From positions 1-64,000 of the forward strand of contig NZ_JALPNU010000018.1 of the NCBI RefSeq assembly GCF_030851345.1: a DNA stretch of 64,000 bases. The letters are read 5' to 3'. Positions 8,661 through 18,649 of this stretch are shown here, piece by piece. A model generated the notes under the pieces. It was given only the letters and a program-made list of their open reading frames with translations, had not been told where the DNA came from and did not search any database. Source of the stretch: Marinifilum sp. D714 (lineage in GTDB: Bacteria; Bacteroidota; Bacteroidia; Bacteroidales; Marinifilaceae). A program made the translations under genes and the position numbers. The first letter of the stretch is position 1, and each line of letters opens with the position of its first letter.

Positions 8661-11600
8661 TTACTCTTTCACATATTTAATTCTCTCTTCCCTTGAATTG
8701 GTGATAAAACTTTGAATTCTATCGAAGGCAAAGTATACACAAGGAATTACTACCAAACTAAGAAGGGTAGAAGTAATCAAACCTGCAATTACTGCAATAG
8801 CCATTGGAGCTCTAAGGGCAGCACTTTCGCCAAATCCAATTGTTAATGGAAGAAGAGCCAAAATGGTTGTTACACTGGTCATGATAATTGGTCGAATTCT
8901 ATTCTCACCAGCCATGATAATGGAATCGCGTAATGAGTTTCCTTGCTCCTTGAACTGGTTGATGGCATCTACCAGAATTATGGAGTCGTTTACCGCAATC
9001 CCTCCCAGCATGATAATTCCGATGTAAGCCATAATGTTCATAGGAATCCCGAGAAGGAAGAAAGCCCAAACAGCTCCAACACCTGCCAAAGGAATGGTAA
9101 GTAAAATGGTAAATGGATGAATTAAAGATTCAAACTGAGATGCCATTACCATATACACAAGAATTACCGAAAGCATTAAGGCAAAGCTAAGGTTCGACAT
9201 GGCTTCCTGTCTTTTTTGTTCTTCACCAATTAATCCAATTTGGTAACCAGTTGGCAAGTCAACATTTGCCAATTTCTCATTAATCTTTCCAACCACCTGG
9301 TCGAATGCTATGTCACCACGAATATCAGCACTGATTTTTCCGATTCGGTTTTGGTTTCTGCGAAGCATTTGTTTCGGCGATGAGGATTTTTCGATATGGG
9401 CAACTTCGTAAAGAGGAATTTCTGAATTGCCATTCTGAAGCATTACAGAATTCAGTTCGTTGATGCTGATCTCGGGAAGTTGAACGGTAATGTCGCTCAT
9501 TTCGCCACCATGCTCGTATTTGCCGGCTTGTTTTCCCATGAGCATGTCCTGTAATTGTCCCGCAATGCTTTCGGTACTCATGTTGAAAATACCAGCTTTA
9601 TAGCGATCAACCACAACATTAACTTCAGGAGCTCCTTCTTCAATATTGGTTTGCACATTGGCCAATTCAGGAATTGAAATCAAACTCTCCTTTATCTCAT
9701 TCGATAAGCGTTCTAAAACTGCCATATCTTTTCCTTTTACTTCAACTTCAATAGGAGCATCTTCTGTTCCAATTGTCGATTGTAAAGCGGTTTCATCTCT
9801 AACAATAGATATTTCGGCATTGGGAACATTGCTGATTAAAGTCCCAACATTGTTTAGAATCTCTTCGGAAAGAGAAATGTATTCCTTCTTCAATCGGATT
9901 TTGATATTGGCAGTATTCTCATTTTGGAAAACAGCTTTGTCAGTTGCACTTCCTGTATCAGGACCAATTTTGCTGTAAACCGTTTCAATTTGATCGCCCA
10001 TTGATTGCCAAAGCATCGATTCAATGGCTTCAACCGTTTTTGAAGTTCTTTTCAGTTGAGTTCCTTCTTGTAGCTTTACATCTAAACTAAACTCACCAAC
10101 ACCACTTTTTGGTAAATATTCATTACCAACCATTGGTAGAATAAGTCCGGTTGCAATTAGTAAAACACAAGCACTAATCATTACAAGTCCTCTTTTATTT
10201 AAAAGATTTCCTAATAAATCGCCATACCATCCAATCTTAACAGATTTAAACTGGACCTTTTTCTTGCTTCCCTTGTAGGCATAGTTAAAAAGCATTGGAA
10301 TAAATAGAATGGCTACAAAAAGTGAAGCGATTAATGAGAACGCAACAGTCCAGGCCTGATCTTTGAACAAAGCACCGGAAGCACCATGCAGATATACAAT
10401 AGGAAGAAATACTACAATGGTGGTTAGGGTGGAAGCAACAATGGCTCCACCTACCTCGGAGGTTCCTTCAATGGCTGCATCTTTCACCGATAAGCCAAGC
10501 TCCATTTTTCTGAAGATATTCTCAATCACAACAATGGCATTGTCTACCAACATTCCTGCACCAAGTGCCAATCCACCCAAGGTCATAATGTTCAGACTAA
10601 GTCCATTAAAGTACATCAGGTTGAAGGTGGCAATAATAGAAACTGGTATTGCGAAACTTACAATAGCTGTAACTTTAAACCTGCGAAGGAAAATGAACAA
10701 TACAAAAATCGCTATCAAAACTCCAAGAAGAGCTGTTTCTTCCACTTCATCGATGGCTTTTTGTATAAACTGACCCTGATTTTGTACAATGATAAATTGA
10801 TATCCCGGTAAAGCTTTTTTAATGGATTCCATTGCGGTATCGAAATCTTCTACAGCTTTTACTGTATTCGATCCGGTTTCTTTGTAAATAGACAATCCTA
10901 CGCAGCGTTCACCATTTATTCGAACAATATTTTGAGCTTGTTTAGGAACAAACTTTACCTGTGCCACATCTTTCAATCGAATTGGCACTTTGTTTTTTAC
11001 AGGAACTTGGTTGCCCTGATTTGTACCGGCTTGAGTTGGAAGGTTTGTTTGCAGGTTTTTGGTACCAACAATTACATTTTCTATTTCCTCAATATCACGA
11101 ATCAAACCAGCACCTTTAATAATGTACTTGGTACCCATTTCAACGATGCTTCCGCCCGATACATTTCGATTCAAACTTTGAATTTTCTGAACAATTTGAT
11201 CAACAGTCAGATCATGAGCATCTAAAAGATATTGGTTGGTTTCAATTCGAATTTCTTTTTCAAGTGCACCAGTTAGCTCAACTTCAGCAATACCTTCCAA
11301 TCTGATCAACTCATTTCGGATGTAATTTTCACCAATCTTACGAAGCTCATCCATGTCTTTTATTTCAGGATGAAGCATTCCCATAATTAGAATAGGAGAT
11401 GCGTTTGGATCGTGTTGGGTGATTGTGAAATCGTCCAACTCAGAATTTTGAGAGTATGTTGTTAAAGCCTTTTGCAGATCGAGAAAAGCTTCATCCATAT
11501 CGCTTCCCCAGGTATATTCAACGGTAACGCGAGCCGAACCAACCATACAAACCGATGATACCTGACTTACGCCCTTCTGCCTGATAGCCTGGGATTCTAT

Positions 11601-11801
11601 GCTTTCAATGAATTGCTTTTCTATCTCTTCAGGAGGTCGTTCACCTGCTTTTATTTCCACAAAAATGCGCGGCGCATTCATTTCCGGAAACAGATCTACA
11701 CTCAGTTTACCCAGCGAAACGTAGCCTAATAGTAAAATGGCCAATACAATCATGGACACAGTTACCGGGTAATTAACTGAAAATTGAGTTATTTTCTTCA
11801 T
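8661..11801 (-). CDS. RND efflux transporter permease (HAE1/AcrB family)
   Basis: A 1046-residue inner-membrane pump of normal family length. It has an N-terminal TM helix, two large periplasmic porter/docking loops and two blocks of TM helices. TM4 carries MLVDNAIVVIEN near residue 420, so one of the two AcrB aspartates is kept and the next residue is Asn. TM10 has AVNDSII where AcrB has its relay Lys; this variant is common in non-proteobacterial pumps. The gene follows the adaptor lipoprotein by 6 bases and the TolC homologue just before it, so a complete tripartite pump is encoded. With the second RND protein downstream it could form a mixed trimer, as MdtB/MdtC do. Substrate not predictable. 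Confidence 0.92.
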   Translation of the reverse strand: MKKITQFSVNYPVTVSMIVLAILLLGYVSLGKLSVDLFPEMNAPRIFVEIKAGERPPEEIEKQFIESIESQAIRQKGVSQVSSVCMVGSARVTVEYTWGSDMDEAFLDLQKALTTYSQNSELDDFTITQHDPNASPILIMGMLHPEIKDMDELRKIGENYIRNELIRLEGIAEVELTGALEKEIRIETNQYLLDAHDLTVDQIVQKIQSLNRNVSGGSIVEMGTKYIIKGAGLIRDIEEIENVIVGTKNLQTNLPTQAGTNQGNQVPVKNKVPIRLKDVAQVKFVPKQAQNIVRINGERCVGLSIYKETGSNTVKAVEDFDTAMESIKKALPGYQFIIVQNQGQFIQKAIDEVEETALLGVLIAIFVLFIFLRRFKVTAIVSFAIPVSIIATFNLMYFNGLSLNIMTLGGLALGAGMLVDNAIVVIENIFRKMELGLSVKDAAIEGTSEVGGAIVASTLTTIVVFLPIVYLHGASGALFKDQAWTVAFSLIASLFVAILFIPMLFNYAYKGSKKKVQFKSVKIGWYGDLLGNLLNKRGLVMISACVLLIATGLILPMVGNEYLPKSGVGEFSLDVKLQEGTQLKRTSKTVEAIESMLWQSMGDQIETVYSKIGPDTGSATDKAVFQNENTANIKIRLKKEYISLSEEILNNVGTLISNVPNAEISIVRDETALQSTIGTEDAPIEVEVKGKDMAVLERLSNEIKESLISIPELANVQTNIEEGAPEVNVVVDRYKAGIFNMSTESIAGQLQDMLMGKQAGKYEHGGEMSDITVQLPEISINELNSVMLQNGNSEIPLYEVAHIEKSSSPKQMLRRNQNRIGKISADIRGDIAFDQVVGKINEKLANVDLPTGYQIGLIGEEQKRQEAMSNLSFALMLSVILVYMVMASQFESLIHPFTILLTIPLAGVGAVWAFFLLGIPMNIMAYIGIIMLGGIAVNDSIILVDAINQFKEQGNSLRDSIIMAGENRIRPIIMTSVTTILALLPLTIGFGESAALRAPMAIAVIAGLITSTLLSLVVIPCVYFAFDRIQSFITNSREERIKYVKE

Positions 11802-11807
11802 GTGGAA

Positions 11808-12857
11808 TTACTTTACAATCTTAATTTTTGAACGATTTCGAAGCGTTTCAAAACCTTTAACAACCAATCGATCTTTCTTTTCCAATCCTGAAACAATTTG
11901 CACTTCATTAGGGTTTTCTAAGCCAAATTCAATTACACGCTCTTCTGCCAGTCCTTTGTGAACAACAAAGACAACATTACCTTTTTGTTTGTTTAGAATT
12001 ACATTTTTAGGAATTACAAGTGCAGAATCGGCCTTGGCAACCACAATTTCTCCCTTGGCAAACATCCCGGGGCGCAACAATAGTTTTGAGTTGTTGATGT
12101 TAATTACCGCCTTGAACGAACGTGTTTCGGCATCAATGGCTGGTGAAAGTTGAGCAAGTACTCCATTTAAAGTATCGCCAGGAATGGTATAGTTCACGAT
12201 ATTAACCGGCTGACCAGTTTTAATCATGGAAATGTTTTTCTCGGCAAGATTAATTTCCATGTGAAGTTTGCTATAATCCATCATACTTAGAACTGGAGAA
12301 GCTGCTTCAATCCTTGTGTTTTCGGTATAATAGTTAAGATTGGTAATCGTTCCTGAAAAAGGAGCTTTTACCTTTAGTTTCTCCAATCGGAATATTGCAT
12401 CCTCATATGAATATTTGGCATTAATCAATTCAATTTCAGCATTCTTTAATTCCGAAAGGGTTACACCTCCTTTTTTGTAAAGCGACTGCTGCTTTTCGAA
12501 AGTCTGCTTCGAAATTTCCAATCGTAGCTCTAAGGATTTGATTTTGATATTATTTTCATATTCCTTGTCTTCAAGCTGAATTACAACAGTTCCTTCTTTT
12601 ACGTAATCTCCCAATTGGAATTTTCTTCCGGTACGTGGATTGGTTTGAAGCTGGTATTTACCGGCAACTTCCGATTTTAATTCAACCGTTTTGATTGGTT
12701 CTACTGTACCTGTTGTACTGATGTATTTTTCGATGCTTTTAGGTGCAATTTCCTTTACGGATACCTGAATTGCGATATCTTTATTTAAATCAGCTTTTTT
12801 ATCATCGCAAGAAGCGAAAAGGGTAGCTCCCAAAAGTAAAAGTGAAAGTCGTTTCAT
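11808..12857 (-). CDS. RND periplasmic adaptor (membrane fusion) lipoprotein
   Basis: About 349 residues, with a lipoprotein signal ending in the lipobox LFASC (Cys at residue 17 from the ATG at 12857; an ATG four codons upstream is also possible). The order of elements is that of AcrA/MexA adaptors: a beta-barrel and lipoyl half, a coiled-coil hairpin around LEISKQTFEKQQSLYKKGG, the second lipoyl half (KVKAPFSGTI), and a membrane-proximal domain. The adaptor links the inner-membrane pump to the TolC channel. It could serve the RND pumps, the ABC permeases, or both, since all are in the same operon. Confidence 0.92.
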   Translation of the reverse strand: MKRLSLLLLGATLFASCDDKKADLNKDIAIQVSVKEIAPKSIEKYISTTGTVEPIKTVELKSEVAGKYQLQTNPRTGRKFQLGDYVKEGTVVIQLEDKEYENNIKIKSLELRLEISKQTFEKQQSLYKKGGVTLSELKNAEIELINAKYSYEDAIFRLEKLKVKAPFSGTITNLNYYTENTRIEAASPVLSMMDYSKLHMEINLAEKNISMIKTGQPVNIVNYTIPGDTLNGVLAQLSPAIDAETRSFKAVININNSKLLLRPGMFAKGEIVVAKADSALVIPKNVILNKQKGNVVFVVHKGLAEERVIEFGLENPNEVQIVSGLEKKDRLVVKGFETLRNRSKIKIVK

Positions 12858-12898
12858 TGTTAAGGCCATTATATTTTGTGTTTGTATTGATTTTTAAA

Positions 12899-14392
12899 TT
12901 AGTCCATTCTCAAGTTCTCTTGTAACTCCAGTGGTACAAATGATTGATCTTTTTCGAAATCCCAAAGTGATTGAATTTTTAGATTCAATAATTCCAATTT
13001 GTAGTTAATTAAAGAGTTAGCAAGATTCATTTTTTTCTCAGAAAGCTGATTCTGGAATCGCTCAAGATCAATACTGGTAAGATCACCGTTACGGTATCGT
13101 TCCAGATTGATTTCGTAGGTTAGTTGAGCATTTTTCTCGTTTTGTTTTTCAATTTCGATTCTTTGTATCAGGTTCTGCAGGTTGCGATAAGTTTTTCTGA
13201 TGTTGATGGTAATATCGTCTTTCAAACTGTTTTTATCGATCTGTCTACTTTCCACTTCCAATTCTGCAGCTCTGATTCTTGCTCTTCTTTCCCCCCAATC
13301 AAAAATTGGAATAGAGAAAGTAACACCAACACGTGGGCTTTTGGTTGGTTTGTCATAAACATCAGTTAGTCTCTTATTGTTTCCCATTATCCCCATCGAA
13401 AGGCTGATATTACCTTTAAATTCATTGATTGCTGAGGTCTCAATCAAATCGAATTTTGCCTTGTTCAGATCAATTTCTCTTTTGGTAAGTTCCAATCTTT
13501 GAGTTAATCCATTCTGAATGGCTTTTTCAAGATCTACAATTACTGGGACATATTGAATGTCTGTGGATACGCTTATATCTTCGTAAAGAGAAATTCCTAA
13601 TAGCAGTTTAAATTCATCTTTGGCATTTTCCAGTGCAACTCTGTTGTTGTCAAGAGTTGATTTGCTAGTTGCAAGATTCAACTCGGCTTGGTACAATTCT
13701 TCTTTGGCTGAGAGTCCACCTTCTACCTTGCTGACAATGATTTCCTTACTTACCTTCTGATTTTCATACTCCTCTTCAGAAATTTTTAATGCCATTTGCT
13801 TCTGATAAATGGTGTAAAAAGCCTGATTTACCTGACGCTCGATATCTAACATTTGAATAGAGTAGGAAAGTGTTGCATTTTCCAAATTCAACTCGTTTCG
13901 AGTCAGGTCCATTTTGGTTTTATTGAAGGTAAAGATTGGTTGATCATATTTCATGTACAAGTAGTTGTTGTAGCCAGAATATTCAGAATTGCTTGCCTTC
14001 GAAGAATTGTCCTGATAGCCAAACTCATTCATAAGAGAAAGTTTACCATTGGTTAGTTTAATAGGCTGCGAAACTGTAAAAGTTCCACTGGCACCTTTAT
14101 TTTCTGAGGTATTCCAAGTAGAGAAATACTCGTTGTACGATTCGGTTTTTTCGTATGAAATTGGCGTAACATCAAATGAGAATCGAGAACGCAAAGATGC
14201 CAATTGAGCATTCAATCGTTCCTTTTCCTGTTGCATACTAATTCTTGATTTTATAATGTCAGGACTGTTATCGAACGCTATTAAAAGGGCTTCATCCAAA
14301 GTGAGTTCCTTTTGTGCTGAAGCATAAAACGAACCGATGAATAAAAATCCTGTTAAAGCGAATGTTTTTAATGTAAGCTTGTTAAGAATCAT
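12899..14392 (-). CDS. TolC-family outer membrane efflux channel
   Basis: About 497 residues from the ATG at 14392, with a Sec signal ending near FYASAQ. The start at 14428 would overlap the upstream gene and put the signal peptide inside the chain. The protein shows the duplicated OEP repeat, each half starting with a long helical hairpin (LTLDEALLIAFDNSPDI in the first). It also has a conserved GVTFSIPIFDWGERRARI segment typical of TolC proteins. It provides the outer-membrane exit duct for the pump encoded in the same operon, 29-40 bases upstream of the adaptor gene. Confidence 0.93.
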   Translation of the reverse strand: MILNKLTLKTFALTGFLFIGSFYASAQKELTLDEALLIAFDNSPDIIKSRISMQQEKERLNAQLASLRSRFSFDVTPISYEKTESYNEYFSTWNTSENKGASGTFTVSQPIKLTNGKLSLMNEFGYQDNSSKASNSEYSGYNNYLYMKYDQPIFTFNKTKMDLTRNELNLENATLSYSIQMLDIERQVNQAFYTIYQKQMALKISEEEYENQKVSKEIIVSKVEGGLSAKEELYQAELNLATSKSTLDNNRVALENAKDEFKLLLGISLYEDISVSTDIQYVPVIVDLEKAIQNGLTQRLELTKREIDLNKAKFDLIETSAINEFKGNISLSMGIMGNNKRLTDVYDKPTKSPRVGVTFSIPIFDWGERRARIRAAELEVESRQIDKNSLKDDITINIRKTYRNLQNLIQRIEIEKQNEKNAQLTYEINLERYRNGDLTSIDLERFQNQLSEKKMNLANSLINYKLELLNLKIQSLWDFEKDQSFVPLELQENLRMD

Positions 14393-14409
14393 GCTATTAT
14401 ATTGTTTGT

Positions 14410-17400
14410 CTATTTGTTTTCTACCCATTTAATTGCGTCGGCGAATAAGTATGCACCAACCGATTTGTTATTTAATTCAACTTTTGCGGTTTCGGGAGTG
14501 ATATAGTAACTGCCCAAATAGTTCCAACCATTTTCCAGTTCTTGATCGGATTTATTCACCTCCTCAAATCCATCTTCATGATAGATCTTAAAGTTGTAAT
14601 CGGTTTTTGTTTTTTTTCTTCGGCCCCAATATTGCTCAATCTTATTCACGTGACAGAACACATCGTAGTACCCAGGTTTTTTTAATTCAGGTTTCCAACT
14701 GGCACTTCTGTCTCCAGTACCTGTTTTTGTAAAAAATGCTGAGCGTACATACTTCCCAAAGAAGCCCGATCTTAGTACATTTTTCCACTCATTTGGTGGA
14801 TTCCAGGTTCTTAACCTTGCATATTCTTCAATATCATCTCTTCGGCTATCAACCCATTGTTTTAATTGGCTCTTGTTAGAAACCTGAATGTATTCAAACC
14901 CTTTGTCTTCATTATCAACAACAAATTCATTGGCATCTAAAACACCTTCAAATAAGTCACACTCCTGGGTCTCATTAAAGAACTTGCTTCTTTTGGTTTC
15001 GGCAAATGAGCTAAAATCATAAACCAGACTGTTCGGAAGATTTTCAGAAAGGTGAGTGAAGACATTCATTCTGCCTGGTTCTGATGGAAATACAAAGCCC
15101 ACTTCCTTAGCAGAATGAGCAGGAATAAATATGGATTTTGTGAAATCAGGTTTTTTGTTTCCTCCTCCTCTTCTTCTGAATCGGTTATTTTGTCCACCAG
15201 TTTCAATAATAACGCTTACAATTCCATCAACCGATTCTGGATTCGAAATTTTAAATCGAATTTGATATTTGATATGATCACCATCTTTAACCTTGTAGGT
15301 TTGAAGATCTTTTAATAAAAAGCCAGGCAATTTGGTCGTGGTGTACCAATCTTCAATTTCCGATTTTACAGATGAATTAAAGTTGGCCAACAAAAGGCTA
15401 TCGAATTGAGAGAAATCGAACTTTTGGTGACGATTTGATTCAATAAATTCTTTAAGCACCTTGTTGAATTTATCTTCGCCATATCTGGCTTTAAAAAGAG
15501 AGAACAAATGCTTGCCTTTTACTCTTAAAATATCGTTTAATATGATTTGATCATCTAAATCATCTGCCTTAGGAATTTTTATATCAGCAATATCTTTAAG
15601 CGAAGAATTCTTAAGAAGTAGATTAATTCTTTCGGCTTTGCTGATTCCTTGCCAGCGCCAACGTGAGAAGTTTTGTGATACTTCGTTATTTTCCTTGATA
15701 TAAACCCCTAATGCTGTATTTAATGCAGGTATTTCTTTCGATGATATACCAGATGAATAAGAAAAGTAATTTGGGAAAATAGAGAATGTATTTCTATCAA
15801 CATGGTCGAATTGATACCACTCATTTGGTGATGGCATTAAATTACCACGAATGAAGCGTTTAAAAATTCGCGCCTGTAGTTCTTCTTCAGAAACTTCTTC
15901 ATTATCCCTTTTCATTCGTCTCTCAAAGCGCTTTCTGCGATTTTTAAAATCAGTTTCTTCCATTACAACTCCCTTTTCAGGATAGAAAATAATTTCAGGC
16001 TGTATGGCATTGCTGGCAATTGACCAATTGTGTTTGTCTAGCGAGAATTGAATTGGTACTTCGGCCATTGACAATCTTTTAAAAGGATAGGAGTAACCAT
16101 GTGAAGTTTCATACTCATTTTTAAGCTCTCGTATTAAAGATGGAAGACTATCTTGAATGACATCAAAGTGCTTTAGGAAAAACTGATTTCCCTTGATTGA
16201 ATAAATTGAATATTCAACCGAATCAACATCAATACTTTGTTTTTGATAATCGCCTATTAATAAACTGATCTGAGGTAAAGCATATTCAGGTTCAAAAGAA
16301 AATTCACCAGCATTTGTTTTGCTTGGCTTGCCTTGCGATACTGCTGTTAAGTTTTTCTGAGTCTTTACATGTAGTTTGAATTCTGCAAAATCAGGAGAAT
16401 ATAAACTTGGATAAAGAGAAGAATAACCCACTCCTGAAATTGGGTACCAAAGTGCTTCGCTTGTAAGGCAAACAAAATCATCTTTTAGGTATGAATATCT
16501 TTTTCTAATTCTGAACATCTCTGCGGTAAAGTTGTCCCTTATCAAGTTAGGATCAGAATCCAAAAAGTGTGTTCTTTCATCAATTTTACCTGCATAATCG
16601 AATTGAATGTTAAGGTCTTTGTTTATCGCAATTTTGTTCTTCGGAACAATTTTTATTAATTGTTCGTTTCGAATAAATTGAACAGGCTTGTTCTCGATTG
16701 ATACAGAGTTGATTTTAAGTTGTGGGTTTAAACTAAATATTAGCGTATCTATACTTTGCTTAGAATTGTTTTTGGCTATGATTTTTGCTGAAGCTTGAAT
16801 TTTATCACCAAGGTGCGTTAGGTGTAAGTTACACTTGCTAACTTCAAGTTTTGCGTAATCAACATACTGGTTGTTTATTGAAATCAGCTTGTCTCTGTAT
16901 TTTTCACTTCCTATCTTAATATCCAGATATTTATAGCTTAGGCCTCCTGCTATGGCAAAACTTATTAGTGCCAAATAAATAGGTAAGGAAACCAATCTTT
17001 TCGATTGAGGAAGACGTGGTAGTTTCCAAATGGTAAATAGAATCAAACCAATTCCTAAAAACAGATAGATTCCTCTGTGAATCGCCACTTCAAATATGTT
17101 TCCAAATCCGCCTATTGTTGAATTCATCATGGGAATCTGGTAGGCGATATAATCGAATATTTGGTAAACTTTTGTGTTTAAATAAAAGATGGTTAAAGCT
17201 ATATAACCCAATAAAACAATAAATGTAATGGCTTGATTCTTTAGTAAAATCATCATGAAGAAAGCCAATCCCAATATGTAAACAAGTGTGGGTATTGATA
17301 TTAAAAGAGGGTAATATAAAAGTACCCAAATACTTTGCGATGATTCGTTACTTAGAAAGGAAAAACCGATCCCCATAAGCAGCATGATTACATTCAGAAT

Positions 17401-17757
17401 TACAAACACCATGATGATGCCAAGGGATTTGCCTAAAATGTATTCGCTATTGGTCATTGAGCGGGCATAAATCACTTCAACAGTATCATTTTTACTGTCT
17501 TGTTTTAAAAATTCTGATGCTAAAAAAACTGCAACAATGGCTTGTCCAAGATTAAGAATAATAAGGTTGGCGTAAGGAATTGCAGCAGGTAAGGCCCGGT
17601 AAATCCAAGGAGCATTGCTGCCTTCAACAAAAGCTGCAATATTAAAACCTCCTATAAAAAGGATAGCCATTATGGCGAAAATTCTAAAGAACCATGAACG
17701 AAGCAATGTTTTGGTTTCGTATTTGGCTACGGATTGTATGGTGTGTAGAGAAAGCAT
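14410..17757 (-). CDS. ABC permease fused to inactive M1-like fold and golvesin-like domain
   Basis: An 1115-residue three-module protein. Residues about 1-290 are an ABC-2-type permease with six or more TM segments plus one at about 265. Residues about 300-800 resemble the M1 aminopeptidase fold that follows such permeases in many Bacteroidota (an LSMAEVP.QF and QPEIIFYPEKG region). However, no HEXXH zinc motif is present anywhere, so peptidase activity is unlikely. The last ~100 residues (GYYDVFCHV, then ENGWNYLGSYY, ADAIKWV) resemble a golvesin/xanthan-lyase C-terminal beta-sandwich, which would sit in the periplasm. It lies 7 bases downstream of its ATPase. Probable role: membrane part of an ABC exporter with a large periplasmic binding or docking domain. 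The permease call is strong, the M1 assignment moderate, the golvesin assignment moderate. Confidence 0.8.
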   Translation of the reverse strand: MLSLHTIQSVAKYETKTLLRSWFFRIFAIMAILFIGGFNIAAFVEGSNAPWIYRALPAAIPYANLIILNLGQAIVAVFLASEFLKQDSKNDTVEVIYARSMTNSEYILGKSLGIIMVFVILNVIMLLMGIGFSFLSNESSQSIWVLLYYPLLISIPTLVYILGLAFFMMILLKNQAITFIVLLGYIALTIFYLNTKVYQIFDYIAYQIPMMNSTIGGFGNIFEVAIHRGIYLFLGIGLILFTIWKLPRLPQSKRLVSLPIYLALISFAIAGGLSYKYLDIKIGSEKYRDKLISINNQYVDYAKLEVSKCNLHLTHLGDKIQASAKIIAKNNSKQSIDTLIFSLNPQLKINSVSIENKPVQFIRNEQLIKIVPKNKIAINKDLNIQFDYAGKIDERTHFLDSDPNLIRDNFTAEMFRIRKRYSYLKDDFVCLTSEALWYPISGVGYSSLYPSLYSPDFAEFKLHVKTQKNLTAVSQGKPSKTNAGEFSFEPEYALPQISLLIGDYQKQSIDVDSVEYSIYSIKGNQFFLKHFDVIQDSLPSLIRELKNEYETSHGYSYPFKRLSMAEVPIQFSLDKHNWSIASNAIQPEIIFYPEKGVVMEETDFKNRRKRFERRMKRDNEEVSEEELQARIFKRFIRGNLMPSPNEWYQFDHVDRNTFSIFPNYFSYSSGISSKEIPALNTALGVYIKENNEVSQNFSRWRWQGISKAERINLLLKNSSLKDIADIKIPKADDLDDQIILNDILRVKGKHLFSLFKARYGEDKFNKVLKEFIESNRHQKFDFSQFDSLLLANFNSSVKSEIEDWYTTTKLPGFLLKDLQTYKVKDGDHIKYQIRFKISNPESVDGIVSVIIETGGQNNRFRRRGGGNKKPDFTKSIFIPAHSAKEVGFVFPSEPGRMNVFTHLSENLPNSLVYDFSSFAETKRSKFFNETQECDLFEGVLDANEFVVDNEDKGFEYIQVSNKSQLKQWVDSRRDDIEEYARLRTWNPPNEWKNVLRSGFFGKYVRSAFFTKTGTGDRSASWKPELKKPGYYDVFCHVNKIEQYWGRRKKTKTDYNFKIYHEDGFEEVNKSDQELENGWNYLGSYYITPETAKVELNNKSVGAYLFADAIKWVENK

Positions 17758-17764
17758 GTAAATT

Positions 17765-18649
17765 CTAAATTAATGTGGCTGATTTTTCCATAAAATACAC
17801 ATAGGCATGTTCAAGGTTGGGTTCTAGTTCGATGGCATTTTTAAAATTACTGCCATCACCAATTAACTGAACCTCCCATCCATCTTTGGTTGGAATAGTT
17901 GACACCACAGCGTACTGTTCTTTGATTAGATCGTATTCATAACCCGAAGTATTTACTTGCCAAACATGTCCTTTTGCTTGTTCGATTAATTCCTGTGGAG
18001 AACCATTAAAGGCAAGTTTTCCGGTATTTAAAAGAGCCAAATTGTTACAAACACTTGAAATATCGCCTACGATATGTGTGGAGAGAATGATGATAACATC
18101 TTTCTGACTAATTTCGGATAATATATTTCTGAAACGGATTCGTTCTTCTGGATCAAGGCCTGTTGTTGGTTCATCAACAATGATGATTTTAGGATCGCCA
18201 ATTAAAGTTTGGGCAATACCCAATCTTCTTTTCATTCCTCCGGAGAGTTTGTTTGCATCACGTTCTCTTACATCAAACAGCCCCACTTTTTCGAGCCACT
18301 CATCTACCTTTTCTCTTCTTACTTTTTTGCTTCTAATTCCAGCTAATGATGCGGCATAGTCTAGAAATTCCCAGGTTTTTAATTTTGTGAAAAATCGAAA
18401 ATCCTGTGGCAAGTATCCAAGCATGTTCCTAATTTCCTTTCGGTCTTTAACAAGGTCGTATTCATCGTAATACACATTGCCTTCCGAAGCTTGCATTAGG
18501 GTGACTAATATTCTCATTAAACTGGATTTACCAGCACCGTTGGGACCTAATAGGCCAAACATGCCGTTGCCAATTTCTAAATTGATATTGTCAAGAGCTT
18601 TTTTTCCATTAGGATAAATTTTACTCAAAGAGTCTATTTTAATTTGCAT
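17765..18649 (-). CDS. ABC transporter ATP-binding protein
   Basis: A 294-residue ATPase with intact motifs: Walker A GPNGAGKSS at 35-43, Q-loop YLPQDF, signature LSGGMKRR, Walker B IIIVDEPTTGLD, and switch His in LSTHI. It belongs to the drug/lipid exporter-like CcmA/ABC-2 ATPase type. It is the first gene of the exporter operon and partners the permease that starts 7 bases later. It is the closest visible relative of the ATPase domain in the RND-ABC fusion, so a duplication within the operon is likely. Confidence 0.93.
   Translation of the reverse strand: MQIKIDSLSKIYPNGKKALDNINLEIGNGMFGLLGPNGAGKSSLMRILVTLMQASEGNVYYDEYDLVKDRKEIRNMLGYLPQDFRFFTKLKTWEFLDYAASLAGIRSKKVRREKVDEWLEKVGLFDVRERDANKLSGGMKRRLGIAQTLIGDPKIIIVDEPTTGLDPEERIRFRNILSEISQKDVIIILSTHIVGDISSVCNNLALLNTGKLAFNGSPQELIEQAKGHVWQVNTSGYEYDLIKEQYAVVSTIPTKDGWEVQLIGDGSNFKNAIELEPNLEHAYVYFMEKSATLI

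Noticed and set aside
10363-10773. 136-codon plus-strand open frame inside the first RND gene
   Set aside because: Antisense shadow of conserved transmembrane codons.
8661-11801. Loss of the AcrB TM10 Lys in the RND protein as a sign of inactivity
   Set aside because: Asn at this place is common in many RND families outside the proteobacteria, so it is not evidence of a dead pump.
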